Below, piece after piece: positions 8,965 to 18,201 of a stretch of DNA of 64,000 nucleotides. Every line of letters starts with the position of its first letter. Position 1 is the first letter of the stretch. The notes beneath the pieces are model-generated. The model saw only the letters and a list, made by a program, of their open reading frames with translations, did no database searches and had not been told where the DNA came from. The position numbers were made by a program, and so were the translations under genes. Source of the stretch: Jejuia sp047345485 (lineage in GTDB: Bacteria > Bacteroidota > Bacteroidia > Flavobacteriales > Flavobacteriaceae); contig NZ_JBLFEN010000002.1 in NCBI RefSeq assembly GCF_047345485.1, positions 556,556 through 620,555 of the forward strand, in the 5' to 3' direction.

Positions 8965-9621
8965 ATGAAGACTGTATCTAACTGTGTAGAAGATATTCTT
9001 ATTACTCAACCTTACTTAGAAGAGGCATTAACTAGACAAATTATTAATTACAGTGCACTTGCTGTAGAACTTACAGAACCCATTAGCAAAATGTTAAAAA
9101 AAGAGGTAAAACCTGGAGCAATAATGATGGCATTACGCCGTTACAATCCTCCACCAGCTTTAGGTAACACTTTAAAAATGAAACGTGTTATTCAAAACCT
9201 TGGAGATATTACGGTACGCTCTAATTTAACAGATTTTACAGTAAAAAATTCTACCACGCTTATAGATAATCACGCTAAAATACTTGAGCGAATAAACCAA
9301 GAAGACAAACTGTTTTATACATTTACCAGAGGTATCCATGAAAGTAATATTATAGTGTCTAGCAGCTTAAATGATTTTGTAAAGGAACATTTAAAGCAAG
9401 AATATTTTATTGCTATCCAAGAACAACTCTCGGCTATTAGTATTAATTTACCTCAAGATAACTCTAAAATCGCAGGTTTATATTACCATTTTTTTAAACG
9501 ATTAGCCTGGGAAGGTGTAGTATTATACGAAGTATTATCTACCACAAATGAATTTACCATATTAGTAGAAGATGAATTTGTTGACAAGGCATTTTCTGCG
9601 ATCAAAAAAGTGAAATCTTAG
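8965..9621 (+). CDS. ACT-domain-like regulatory protein next to aspartate kinase
   Basis: 218 residues, soluble, with no signal peptide. The N-terminal ~80 residues look like a helical module (QIINYSALAVELTEPI; KPGAIMMALRRY). The C-terminal end (IAGLYYHFFKRLAWEGVVLYEV ... EFTILVEDEFVDKAFSAIKKV) has the beta-alpha-beta pattern of an ACT fold and resembles the regulatory end of aspartate kinases. There is no kinase domain. It is transcribed divergently from lysC, and its stop overlaps that of convergent brnQ. A role in sensing an amino acid for this block is plausible but inferred. Annotations calling it an aspartate kinase would be wrong. Confidence 0.6.
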   Translation: MKTVSNCVEDILITQPYLEEALTRQIINYSALAVELTEPISKMLKKEVKPGAIMMALRRYNPPPALGNTLKMKRVIQNLGDITVRSNLTDFTVKNSTTLIDNHAKILERINQEDKLFYTFTRGIHESNIIVSSSLNDFVKEHLKQEYFIAIQEQLSAISINLPQDNSKIAGLYYHFFKRLAWEGVVLYEVLSTTNEFTILVEDEFVDKAFSAIKKVKS

Positions 9622-10889
9622 CTTAATTTTTCATACACATTAGTGACTATAAATGAAATAGTTGCTGGTAATAACCATCCTAAATTTTCATTAGCTAATG
9701 GAATTTTGGATGTAATCCCAATTATTTTTTCTGTAGAAATTACAAACCCTAAAACATCGGGAATACTAAAAATAAAGGCTACAAATACGACCCATTTAAA
9801 CACTAAAGGTGAAGCAAATTTATCTGGAAGTACGTTTAATAAAATTAATACAATACACAAAGGGTAAATAAACATAAGTGCCGGAAGTGCAATATCTATG
9901 ATATATTTAACATCCATTTGCCCCATTACCACACCTACTAAACAGCATACTACAGCTGTTACTGTGTAAGTATAATTATTTTTGTTAAAATATGTTTTAA
10001 AAAAATCTGCTACACTTACTATGATTGCTACTGCTGTTGTAAAACATGCTAAAGCTACCAAAACACTTAAAGATATAGCGCCAAAATTACCTAATGTTTT
10101 TGTAGCCAGACCAGACAAAACTTCTATTCTAGAAACACTTGAATCGAATTCTGAATTATAAAAGGCCCCGACGGATATTAATCCGACATAAATAACACAC
10201 AAACCTGCCATTGCAATTAATCCAGATTTTATAATCATCTTCTTTTTTTCATCAAAAGACATCACGCTACTAGAACGGTTTAACGATACTAGTACAACAC
10301 CTCCCATAATAACGCCAGCCATAGCATCGTATGTTTGATACCCCTCTAACAACCCACTTATTACTGGGTATTTATAGCTTGAAGGGCTTATTTCAGTAAC
10401 GGGATAAGCAATCCCTAAACCTATAATTGTTAATAGTAAGAAAACAATAATTGGAGTTAAATATTTGCCTATTATTGTTAAAACACTAGATCTGTTAATA
10501 ACAAAAAGAAACACCAATAAAAAATAAATAATACTGGTTGATAACGCGCTAGTACCAAAAAAGGGAGCTATTGCAATTTCATGAGCTACTGCTGCTGTTC
10601 TAGGACAAGGTAAAGCTATAGTAATAAGCAACATACAAAAAAAAAATACAGTACTAAAAAGTGGAGATACTTTTTTTCCAAAATCAAACATAGAGCCTTG
10701 TAATTTAGCATGAGCCAAAATAGCTAATAGAGGAATTATTGAAGTAGAAATCAAAAACCCTATAGCTACTAACCACCAATCAGGTCCTGCATTAAAACCT
10801 AAAAAAGGAGGTAAAATTAAGTTTCCTGCACCAAAAAAACCAGCAAATAAAGCAAACCCAAATACAAGTGTTTTCTTAGTGTTATTCAT
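9618..10889 (-). CDS. brnQ: Branched-chain amino acid:cation symporter, BrnQ family
   Basis: Inner-membrane carrier that imports leucine, isoleucine or valine with a cation. The 423 residues include about 12 hydrophobic segments. The N-terminus matches the family signature (FGFALFAGFFGAGNLILPPFLG), and the loop with GYQTYDAMAGVIMGGVV is typical. It is a stand-alone gene convergent with the ACT-domain gene (stop codons overlap) and divergent from the hydrolase gene, 35 nt away. Confidence 0.93.
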   Translation of the reverse strand: MNNTKKTLVFGFALFAGFFGAGNLILPPFLGFNAGPDWWLVAIGFLISTSIIPLLAILAHAKLQGSMFDFGKKVSPLFSTVFFFCMLLITIALPCPRTAAVAHEIAIAPFFGTSALSTSIIYFLLVFLFVINRSSVLTIIGKYLTPIIVFLLLTIIGLGIAYPVTEISPSSYKYPVISGLLEGYQTYDAMAGVIMGGVVLVSLNRSSSVMSFDEKKKMIIKSGLIAMAGLCVIYVGLISVGAFYNSEFDSSVSRIEVLSGLATKTLGNFGAISLSVLVALACFTTAVAIIVSVADFFKTYFNKNNYTYTVTAVVCCLVGVVMGQMDVKYIIDIALPALMFIYPLCIVLILLNVLPDKFASPLVFKWVVFVAFIFSIPDVLGFVISTEKIIGITSKIPLANENLGWLLPATISFIVTNVYEKLS

Positions 10890-10899
10890 ACTTTGATTT

Positions 10900-10907
10900 T
10901 ATATTTG
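10900..10907 (+). promoter_or_regulatory. Putative -7 box for the alpha/beta hydrolase gene
   Basis: TATATTTG on the plus strand lies 17 nt before the ATG at 10925, within the 35-nt gap to brnQ. The -33 element would fall inside brnQ and is not recognisable. Confidence 0.45.
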
Positions 10908-10924
10908 CCTAAGATAAATTAATT

Positions 10925-11698
10925 ATGGTTTTAGAGCACAAGGGCATCCCTGTTTTTTACACAGACACTGGAAATGGAGTTGCAGTAGTATTACTTCATG
11001 GTTTTTTAGAAAATAGTAGTATTTGGAGTGTATTTATCCCGACGATATCACAAAAAAATAGAGTGATTTGTATAGATTTATTAGGACACGGCAAAACAGG
11101 TTGCCTAGGCTACATTAACACTATGGATAAAATGGCAGATGCTGTATATACAGTTTTAGACCATCTTAAAATTAAAAAATTCTATGTTTTAGGTCACTCA
11201 ATGGGTGGTTATGTAGCTTTAGCTTTGGCAAAAAAACACCAAAACAACATTGAGGGTTTATGTTTGATAAACTCTACAGCAAGAGCTGATACAACGGAAA
11301 AAAAGCTAAATAGAGATAGAGCTATCAAAGCGGTTAAAGAAAATCACAAGACATTTATTAAAATAGCAATTACAAATTTATTTAATTCTGAAAATCATAG
11401 CGTTTTTTCAGAAGAAATCAAGGCAATAAAGCAAGAAGCTTTAAAAACTCCACTGCAAGGAATAATTGCAGCATTGGAAGGTATGAAAATCAGGAAAAAT
11501 AATACTTCTTATTTTAGAAATTATACATTTAAAAAAATGATTATTTTAGGAAAAGAAGACCCTGTTTTAGATTATAATACAGTAGTAAATGAAACTTATA
11601 ATACTAATATTGAAATTGTACTATTTCCTGATGGACATATGAGCTACATAGAAAATAAGGAAGAATTACTACACAAAATAATGTATTTTATCGAATAA
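10925..11698 (+). CDS. Alpha/beta hydrolase
   Basis: A soluble 257-residue single-domain hydrolase. It has the oxyanion region LLHGFLENSSIW (23-34), the nucleophile elbow GHSMGG with S92, and a C-terminal catalytic His (H238, PDGHMSYIEN). The acid is probably D in LGKEDPVLDY. The sequence resembles esterase or menaquinone-pathway (MenH-like) hydrolases, but the substrate cannot be set from motifs. It is followed after 71 nt by the first small zinc-ribbon gene in the same direction. Confidence 0.85.
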   Translation: MVLEHKGIPVFYTDTGNGVAVVLLHGFLENSSIWSVFIPTISQKNRVICIDLLGHGKTGCLGYINTMDKMADAVYTVLDHLKIKKFYVLGHSMGGYVALALAKKHQNNIEGLCLINSTARADTTEKKLNRDRAIKAVKENHKTFIKIAITNLFNSENHSVFSEEIKAIKQEALKTPLQGIIAALEGMKIRKNNTSYFRNYTFKKMIILGKEDPVLDYNTVVNETYNTNIEIVLFPDGHMSYIENKEELLHKIMYFIE

Positions 11699-11769
11699 TT
11701 TAACTTTACAACGGTTTTTTTCTATTATTTACTATTTTAGAGTCCCAAATCTAACTTAAAAGTTAACCT

Positions 11770-12039
11770 ATGTCAAACAAAGCTCATTACACTAATGCCT
11801 TTATTCCCAAAATGTATTGCAATATTTTTGGTCATAACTATCAAATTACTAAAAGAGTAACTCGCCATGTAAAAGAGTATACATGCTCTCATTGTAAAAA
11901 ACAATTAACTACAAGTAGTAACGGAGAATTAGTTGAACTAACTCCAAAATTTAAGGAGATTAATTCAATTTTAGCACGTATTCACCAAACAAGAATGAAT
12001 CGTTCAAAGAAAAAAACCATCGCTTCGTCGATTTATTAA
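11770..12039 (+). CDS. Small CxxFGHN...CxxC zinc-ribbon protein (copy A)
   Basis: 89 residues. The core pattern is C-N-I-F-G-H-N-Y followed ~20 residues later by C-S-H-C, suggesting a Cys/His/Cys/Cys metal site. After the CxxC it has a GELVELTPKFKEIN segment nearly shared with the next gene. The C-terminus is basic (RMNRSKKK). It resembles the DUF1660-like class of small proteins with an FGH motif, but no function is known. The window has three relatives: 12115..12366, 18202..18408 and 18570..18737. The conserved motif makes it credible despite its size. Confidence 0.75.
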   Translation: MSNKAHYTNAFIPKMYCNIFGHNYQITKRVTRHVKEYTCSHCKKQLTTSSNGELVELTPKFKEINSILARIHQTRMNRSKKKTIASSIY

Positions 12040-12114
12040 CATTTTGAGAACATTTTTAACTCGTTTTTAATACTTTCACAATCCCTTCTTTTAAAACTAT
12101 TAATATGCGAATAA

Positions 12115-12366
12115 ATGAAACACATACATTGTAAAGTATTTGGACACAACTATAAAGTGTCGCGTAATGTAACTTATCATGTTAAAGAATACACATGTTG
12201 TAATTGCAAAAAAGAACTTACCACAAATAGTAAAGGGAACTTAATAGAGCTTACACCTAAGTTTAAAGAAATTAATGACGTTTTAGAACGCATACACCTA
12301 AAAAAGAATAGAATTAGACTAAAAACACCGCAACCTACAAAAGGCTTATTAGTTTTTACGCACTAA
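12115..12366 (+). CDS. Small CxxFGHN...CxxC zinc-ribbon protein (copy B)
   Basis: 83 residues and a clear tandem paralogue of the gene 75 nt upstream. It shares C-K-V-F-G-H-N-Y, HVKEYTC-C-N-C and LIELTPKFKEINDVLERIH. Its N-terminus is shorter, beginning five residues before the first motif Cys. The C-terminus is basic and diverged. Its last 11 nt overlap the end of thiL on the other strand. Metal binding is inferred from the four spaced ligands. Confidence 0.75.
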   Translation: MKHIHCKVFGHNYKVSRNVTYHVKEYTCCNCKKELTTNSKGNLIELTPKFKEINDVLERIHLKKNRIRLKTPQPTKGLLVFTH

Positions 12367-13402
12367 AGTTCTTCCAACCTTGTGCTTTCAATTCAATTTT
12401 AGTATTAGCTCTAGTAACTAAATGTGTACCTGAAGATGCATCAGTAATATGGCCTATTATTGATAAATTAGGATTAGCTTTTATTTTAGAAAAGTCTTCT
12501 TGAGCTATAGTAAATAATAATTCATAATCTTCTCCTCCATTTAAAGCAACAGTTGTACTATCTATATTAAACTCTTCACAGGTAGAAATTACTTGAGGAT
12601 CTAATGGTATTTTATTTTCATAAACATCACACCCTACTTTACTACTCGTACAAATATGTAATATTTCAGATGAAAGCCCATCACTAACATCTATCATCGC
12701 AGTTGGTTTTACATTTAAATCTTTCAATAATTTAATAATATCTTTACGGGCTTCTGGCTTTAATTGACGCTCAACAATGTATGTATAAGGCTCCAAATCT
12801 GGTTGATTATTAGGATTAACTTTATAAACTTCTTTTTCACGCTCTAAAATTTGTAATCCCATGTAGGCGCCTCCCAAATCGCCAGAAACTACCAATAAAT
12901 CATTAGGTTTTGCTCCATCTCTATACACAATATCATTTTTAGCTACTTCACCTATTGCAGTAATAGAAATTAATAATCCTGTGGTAGACGATGTAGTATC
13001 TCCACCTATTACATCAATATTATACAAACTTGCTGCAGTCTCAATTCCTGCATATAGTTCCTCTAAAGCTTCTAATGGAAACCTATTAGACACTGCTATA
13101 GAAATCGTAATTTGTGAAGCTTTTGCATTCATAGCATATACATCAGATAAATTTACCATAACTGCTTTATAACCTAAATGCTTTAATGGCACGTAACTCA
13201 AATCGAAATGTACACCTTCAACCAACAAATCTGTAGTGACCACTATTTGTTTATTTTTAAAACTCAAAACCGCAGCATCATCACCAATACCTTTAATTGT
13301 AGATGTATTAGTAATTTTAAAATGCTTGGTTAAATGCGCTATCAAAGCAAATTCACCTAAATTGTTTAAATCGGTTCGCGATTGATTTTTATCTTTTATC
13401 AT
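12356..13402 (-). CDS. thiL: Thiamine-phosphate kinase
   Basis: Phosphorylates thiamine monophosphate to the active diphosphate cofactor. It has the AIR-synthase-like fold motifs GIGDDAAVLSF, VVTTDLLVEGVHFDL, DVIGGDTTSS, MIDVSDGLSSEI and LNGGEDYELLFT. I chose the start MIKDKNQSRTDLNNLGEFALI (348 residues) because the LGEF block sits near the N-terminus in the family. The frame continues 13 codons upstream, but a -7 box (13407-13414) lies there. Only 4 nt separate that box from the ATG, so the mRNA may be leaderless. Confidence 0.92.
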   Translation of the reverse strand: MIKDKNQSRTDLNNLGEFALIAHLTKHFKITNTSTIKGIGDDAAVLSFKNKQIVVTTDLLVEGVHFDLSYVPLKHLGYKAVMVNLSDVYAMNAKASQITISIAVSNRFPLEALEELYAGIETAASLYNIDVIGGDTTSSTTGLLISITAIGEVAKNDIVYRDGAKPNDLLVVSGDLGGAYMGLQILEREKEVYKVNPNNQPDLEPYTYIVERQLKPEARKDIIKLLKDLNVKPTAMIDVSDGLSSEILHICTSSKVGCDVYENKIPLDPQVISTCEEFNIDSTTVALNGGEDYELLFTIAQEDFSKIKANPNLSIIGHITDASSGTHLVTRANTKIELKAQGWKNFSA

Positions 13403-13406
13403 ACTG

Positions 13407-13414
13407 CAAAAATA
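13407..13414 (-). promoter_or_regulatory. Putative -7 box for thiL, very close to the start codon
   Basis: TATTTTTG then CAGT then ATG on the minus strand. If functional, transcription would start at or next to the initiation codon. No TTTG is seen at -33. Confidence 0.4.
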
Positions 13415-13547
13415 AGAAGGCTTTTTAATTAAATTAATCAATTAATCCATTTAATTTTAATACGTTAAATTTGTTGGGCTTTGAATAAACGTTGCAATAA
13501 TAAATACATACACCTCGTTTAATTGTAGCATTGAAAAAGAAAAATAG

Positions 13548-14912
13548 TTGCTTATGCGAATTTTTAAAAAACTTACTAAAGGGTCATCCTTAGTTTTAGT
13601 AATTTACACACTTATATTTTCATGTAATATCGAACCTGTAGAACGTGTTAATATAACAGATACAGATAACGATGGTGTAATTGATAATTTAGATAATTGT
13701 ATAAACACACCAAATCCAAACCAAGAGGACGGAGATAATGATGGTATTGGAGATGTATGTGATACATCTACAATCAATCCATTTGCTGCATGTATTAATG
13801 GTTTTGCCGATATTTATCCATGTAACGATTACGATTTAATGTTTCATATACCCTTATCTACATTTAATGTAGAAGCAGTTAATGATTCTTGGGGATGGAC
13901 TGACCCTGACACAGGAAAGGAATATGCTATTGTAGGTACAGATAGAAGCACTGTATTTGTTGATATATCTAACACCAATTCACCTATTTACTTAGGAAAC
14001 ATCCCTACAGCTACAATTATAAGCCCTTGGCGTGATATAAAAGTATACAAAAACCATGCGTTTATTGTAGCAGATAATGTTACAGGCGAAGACAGTCATG
14101 GCTTACAAATTTTTGATTTAACACGATTACGAACAGTTACTAATCCTCCAGAAGTATTTTCAGTTGATGTTAGACTTACCGAGATAGGAAGAGCTCATAA
14201 TGTTGTAATAAATGAAGAAAGTGGTTACGCCTATGCTGTTGGCGGTAATAGAAATTCTACCTTTGCAGGTGGTCCTATTTTTATAAATATACAAGACCCA
14301 AAAAACCCAATAATAGAAGGCGGATTTTCAGAAGGCAATTATTCTCATGATGCGCAAGTAGTAACTTACAATGGGCCAGATGCAGATTATACTGGTAGAG
14401 AAATTTTAATTGGTAGTAATGAAAATGAAGTTGTTATTGCTGATGTTACTGATAAAGCAAATCCTGTAAAAATTTCAACAATAACATACCCAAACTTAAG
14501 GTATGCACACCAAGGATGGTTTACAGAGGATATGCGTTATTTTATTTTGGGCGATGAGCTTGATGAAGTACGCGTGGGGAATAACACTAGAATTATCACT
14601 TTTGATTTTTCTGATCTAGATAATCCTTTAAACCATTTCGATTATTTGGCAAATAATCCTTCTGTAGATCATAATGGTTATATTAAAGACAACAGGTACT
14701 TTCAAGCTAGCTATAGAGCTGGATTTCGAATTTTAGATATCAGCAACATAGATAATAAATCCTATACAGAAGTTGGTTTTTTTGATACTTACCCCGAAGA
14801 TAACGCTACCGCTTTTGATGGTGCTTGGAATGTATACCCATTCTTTGAAAGCGGAAACATTGTAATTAGTGATATTAATCGCGGTCTTTTTGTAGTTAAA
14901 AAAAGTAACTAA
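13548..14912 (+). CDS. Choice-of-anchor B (LVIVD repeat) lipoprotein with thrombospondin type 3 repeats
   Basis: Exported lipoprotein of 454 residues; the lipobox is LIFSC, with Cys 26. Residues ~38-72 form Asp/Asn-rich thrombospondin type 3 calcium-binding repeats (DTDNDGVIDNLDNC, DGDNDGIGDVCD). The rest matches the choice-of-anchor B family with LVIVD-type beta-propeller blades: GWTDPDTGKEYAIVG, PWRDIKVYKNHAFIVAD, YSHDAQVVTYNGPDADYTGRE, YAHQGWFTEDMRYF, SGNIVISDINRGLFVVK. The molecular function of the family is unknown. It starts a run of four same-strand exported proteins ending with the MbnP/MbnH-like pair. Confidence 0.85.
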   Translation: MLMRIFKKLTKGSSLVLVIYTLIFSCNIEPVERVNITDTDNDGVIDNLDNCINTPNPNQEDGDNDGIGDVCDTSTINPFAACINGFADIYPCNDYDLMFHIPLSTFNVEAVNDSWGWTDPDTGKEYAIVGTDRSTVFVDISNTNSPIYLGNIPTATIISPWRDIKVYKNHAFIVADNVTGEDSHGLQIFDLTRLRTVTNPPEVFSVDVRLTEIGRAHNVVINEESGYAYAVGGNRNSTFAGGPIFINIQDPKNPIIEGGFSEGNYSHDAQVVTYNGPDADYTGREILIGSNENEVVIADVTDKANPVKISTITYPNLRYAHQGWFTEDMRYFILGDELDEVRVGNNTRIITFDFSDLDNPLNHFDYLANNPSVDHNGYIKDNRYFQASYRAGFRILDISNIDNKSYTEVGFFDTYPEDNATAFDGAWNVYPFFESGNIVISDINRGLFVVKKSN

Positions 14913-14932
14913 CCTGTTTTACTAAACTTTGA

Positions 14933-16276
14933 ATGAAAAATAGAGTATTCTATAAAACCTGCGTCTTGTTGGTATTATGTGTTATCTTTTTTAAATGCTC
15001 GAAAAGTGATGATACTATTTCTGCTGTATCCACTGTTAAAACCATTGATTTTGTAAAAACGCTTGGAGGAAGCCAAAATGAAAGTGCACAATCTATTACT
15101 AAAACTACAGATGGTGGCTACGCTATTTTAGGACACACGCAAAGTATAGACGGTGACGTGGAAAATAAGACAACTACATCTTTTGACTTTTGGCTATTAA
15201 AATTTAATAGCAATAATACCTTAGAATGGCAAACAACATATGGCGGTAGTGATGATGATAGAGGTTTAGACATTATTCAAACTAAAGACAACGGCTACGC
15301 TATTTTAGGCTACACTAAAAGTACAGATGGTAACATTGATAAAAATGCTGGGGCTAATGATTTTTGGATTGCAAAACTTAACGCAACAGGAACTATTATT
15401 TGGCAAAAATCTTTTGGGTTTTTAGGTGCCGATATTGGATACGCCATAACAGAAACCAACGATAATGGGTATTTAATTACGGGGGTTTTAGATGTATCTG
15501 CCTCTAATGGTCAAGGCAACAGCAAAACATTAGCATCGCTTCATGCTGGTGGAGATTACTGGGCTATAAAGTTAAATAGTGATGGCGAACTAGAATGGCG
15601 CAAATTTTTCGGAGGCTCTTTTACAGACACACCGTATGATGTCTTACAAACTGAAGATAATAACTATTTAATTGTTGGCGCTTCTGATAGTAACGATATA
15701 GATATTAAAAACAATAAAGGCACGTACGATTGTTGGGTAATTAAAATATCAAGTACTGGTGATTTGATATGGGAGAAATCTTATGGCGGTTCTCAAATAG
15801 ATGAAGCTTGGGGAATTGTAGCTACCAATGATGGTAATTTTATTATTGCTGGAGACACTAGAAGTAATGATAAAGACATTACAAATAATAATGGTGCTGC
15901 AGATATTTTTATCATCAAAATCACACCAAATGGAGATATTATATGGAATAAAACTTTTGGAGGCACTAGTTTTGACACAGCACGTGCTATCTCAAAAAGT
16001 AACGATGGTGGATTTTTAGTTTCAGGAAGTTCTAGAAGTTCTGATGGTGATATTTCAAAAAATAATGGTCAAAATGATGCTTGGGTAATTAAAATTAAAA
16101 ACAATGGTAATTTAGAGTGGCAAACTAGTATTGGTGGCTCAAACGTAGATTTAGCTTTTGATGTTGTAGAACTTAATGATGATTCTGTTATTGCCGTTGG
16201 AGAATCCAGTAGCTCAAATCTGGACATAACAGAAAACAAAGGATTTACAGATCTTTTAATATTCAAAATAAATTAA
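14933..16276 (+). CDS. Propeller-repeat lipoprotein
   Basis: 447 residues with a lipoprotein signal peptide (VLCVIFFKC). The mature part is about seven tandem ~55-65-residue repeats, each with GGS/GGT, an x-DNGGY-type turn, an I-x-G-x-T/S-x-S segment and FWI/DCWVIKI (for example TKTTDGGYAILGHTQS, QTKDNGYAILGYTKS, KSNDGGFLVSGSSRSSDGD). This is a beta-propeller-type repeat common in exported Bacteroidota proteins. No catalytic residues stand out. It begins 20 nt after the LVIVD gene and ends 2 nt before the MbnP-like gene, so it is almost certainly in the same operon. Confidence 0.75.
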   Translation: MKNRVFYKTCVLLVLCVIFFKCSKSDDTISAVSTVKTIDFVKTLGGSQNESAQSITKTTDGGYAILGHTQSIDGDVENKTTTSFDFWLLKFNSNNTLEWQTTYGGSDDDRGLDIIQTKDNGYAILGYTKSTDGNIDKNAGANDFWIAKLNATGTIIWQKSFGFLGADIGYAITETNDNGYLITGVLDVSASNGQGNSKTLASLHAGGDYWAIKLNSDGELEWRKFFGGSFTDTPYDVLQTEDNNYLIVGASDSNDIDIKNNKGTYDCWVIKISSTGDLIWEKSYGGSQIDEAWGIVATNDGNFIIAGDTRSNDKDITNNNGAADIFIIKITPNGDIIWNKTFGGTSFDTARAISKSNDGGFLVSGSSRSSDGDISKNNGQNDAWVIKIKNNGNLEWQTSIGGSNVDLAFDVVELNDDSVIAVGESSSSNLDITENKGFTDLLIFKIN

Positions 16277-16278
16277 AA

Positions 16279-17040
16279 ATGAAAAAAACTGCATACCTAA
16301 TTGTAATTAGTTTACTAATTTTTGCGTGTGAAAGTGAGTCTACCACTACTCAAACAAATGTCTCATTAAACTTCACACATACCTGGAATGGCACTACAGT
16401 AACAAATTCTGATTTCAACACCATAAAATTCACCAATGAAAATGGTGAACAACTGAGTATTGAACGCTTACGATATCTAATTTCAGACATAACATTTACA
16501 TCATCAAACAACGAAAACCTAGAACTTAATGCTTACAATCTAATTGATGTAACAAATAATCAAAACCTAATATTTAATCCTACTGGTACTATCCCATCAG
16601 GAACTTACAATAATGTTTCTTTCACATTTGGGTTTGATAATGAAGATAATTATGTAGATGGTGGTTATCCCGATCTAAATTCAGCATCATTCAATGTTCC
16701 CGGAATGTTAGGTGGTGGCTATCACTACATGCAATTTGATGGAAAGTTTATAAATAACTTAAATGAAGAACAAGGTTTCAACTATCACGCTATACGCGCT
16801 GTTGATAATCCAGGTAACCCTACTTTCCCAAAGGATACTTTTTTTAGAGTTAATTTAGGCCCTGTAATTATCGGTAATGAAACAATATTGCATATTGAAA
16901 TGAATATAGCTGAATGGTTTAAAACTCCAAATACTTGGGATTTGAATGAACTTAATCAAATGCTTATGCCAAATTCTGCAGCTCAAATTATGATGTTTGA
17001 AAACGGACAGAATGTATTTAGTTTAAAATCAGTAAATTAA
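16279..17040 (+). CDS. MbnP-like lipoprotein (candidate copper-binding protein)
   Basis: 253 residues; lipobox LLIFAC (Cys 17). The mature domain follows the MbnP pattern: a first strand LNFTHTWNGTTV, then IKFTNENGEQLSIERLRYLISDITF, a Y-LIDV segment, a PSGTYNNVSFTFGFD strand, and GMLGGGYHYMQFDGKF...FNYHAIRAV near the middle. In characterised MbnP proteins, copper is bound at the surface and depends on a tryptophan converted to kynurenine by partner MbnH. Candidate Trp residues occur in HTWNGT, AEWF and NTWDL. The stop is immediately followed by the di-haem peroxidase gene, as expected for an MbnP/MbnH pair. Confidence 0.75.
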   Translation: MKKTAYLIVISLLIFACESESTTTQTNVSLNFTHTWNGTTVTNSDFNTIKFTNENGEQLSIERLRYLISDITFTSSNNENLELNAYNLIDVTNNQNLIFNPTGTIPSGTYNNVSFTFGFDNEDNYVDGGYPDLNSASFNVPGMLGGGYHYMQFDGKFINNLNEEQGFNYHAIRAVDNPGNPTFPKDTFFRVNLGPVIIGNETILHIEMNIAEWFKTPNTWDLNELNQMLMPNSAAQIMMFENGQNVFSLKSVN

Positions 17041-18111
17041 TTGATTTTGAAAACTTGGTATACAAATATCACTATCATAGTAACACTTATGTTATGCGCT
17101 TGCTCTAATGAAAATTTAGAACAATACGAGCCTACAGCATCTAACCTAGATATACCAAAAATTTTTAGTGATAATATTATTCCTCCTGTGATTCCTAAGG
17201 ATAATCTACAAACAATTGAAGGTGTAGCCTTAGGTAAAAAATTATTTTTTGATCCCATTTTATCGGGAAATAACACCATAGCATGTGCTGATTGTCATGC
17301 TCCAAAAAATGCATTCACAGATGTATCAAGATTTAGTAATGGTATAGATGGAAGTTTGGGTACTAGAAATTCAATGCCACTATTTAATCTTGCTTGGAAT
17401 TATAACGAACAATTTTTTTGGGATGGCAAATCGTTTAGTCTAGAACATCAAGCATTTAGTCCAGTTACCGACCCTATTGAAATGAAAAGCACTTGGGATG
17501 ATGTAACTCAAAAATTACAGCAACATCCAGAATATCCTTATCTTTTTAAACAAGCCTTTGGAACACAACTAATAGATTCTACTCTAGTAACAAAGGCTAT
17601 AGCGCAATTTGAACGCACACTAATTTCTGCCAATTCTAAATTTGATAAATTTCTTTTAGGTGAAGCTCAACTCACCATAGAAGAACAAAATGGGTTTGAT
17701 GTATTTATGGACGAAGCTAGAGGAGACTGTTTTCATTGCCACGGTAGTGATAAAAATCCGCTTTGGACAGATAATGATTTTCATAATAATGGATTAGATG
17801 CATCGTTTACCGATTTAGGTTTGGGTGCAGTTACTGGCGACCCCGCAGATAATGGTAAATTTAGATCGCCTTCACTTAGAAATTTAAAATATACTGCGCC
17901 ATATATGCATGACGGTAGATTTAATACAATTGAAGACGTTATTAATCATTACAGCGAAGGTTTACAAAATTCTTCAACCATAGACCCCTTAATGAAAAAA
18001 GTGTCTCTTGGAGGAGTAGGTTTGTCTGAAAAAGACAAATCTGACTTAAAAGCCTTTCTGTTAGCACTTTCAGATCAAGAATTCATATCAAATCCTGATT
18101 TCAAAAATTGA
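17041..18111 (+). CDS. Di-haem cytochrome c peroxidase, MauG/MbnH-like lipoprotein
   Basis: 356 residues with two c-type haem sites: CADCH (C82, C85, H86) and CFHCH (C230, C233, H234). Typical peroxidase-family elements follow each site, such as GTRNSMPLFNLAWN, FFWDGK, KFRSPSLRNLKYTAPYMHDGRF and IEDVINHYSEG. A short N-terminal segment ends in a lipobox-like LCAC. The start is a TTG (17041, or 17047) directly after the MbnP-like stop, suggesting translational coupling; the first ATG would truncate the signal peptide. By context it may be the MbnH-type enzyme that modifies the upstream protein. A generic H2O2-reducing peroxidase is the alternative. Confidence 0.85.
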   Translation: MILKTWYTNITIIVTLMLCACSNENLEQYEPTASNLDIPKIFSDNIIPPVIPKDNLQTIEGVALGKKLFFDPILSGNNTIACADCHAPKNAFTDVSRFSNGIDGSLGTRNSMPLFNLAWNYNEQFFWDGKSFSLEHQAFSPVTDPIEMKSTWDDVTQKLQQHPEYPYLFKQAFGTQLIDSTLVTKAIAQFERTLISANSKFDKFLLGEAQLTIEEQNGFDVFMDEARGDCFHCHGSDKNPLWTDNDFHNNGLDASFTDLGLGAVTGDPADNGKFRSPSLRNLKYTAPYMHDGRFNTIEDVINHYSEGLQNSSTIDPLMKKVSLGGVGLSEKDKSDLKAFLLALSDQEFISNPDFKN

Positions 18112-18201
18112 TTTCTAAATTTTTGTACACAATTAATCACAATAAATTAAAATTGTAGCTTTTTATTTACTATATTAACTATCTGTTAAGATGAATAGTA
18201 A

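Noticed and set aside
15828..16019. Frame-shifted open frame inside the propeller-repeat gene
   Set aside because: A by-product of the repetitive coding sequence; the main frame is intact across it.
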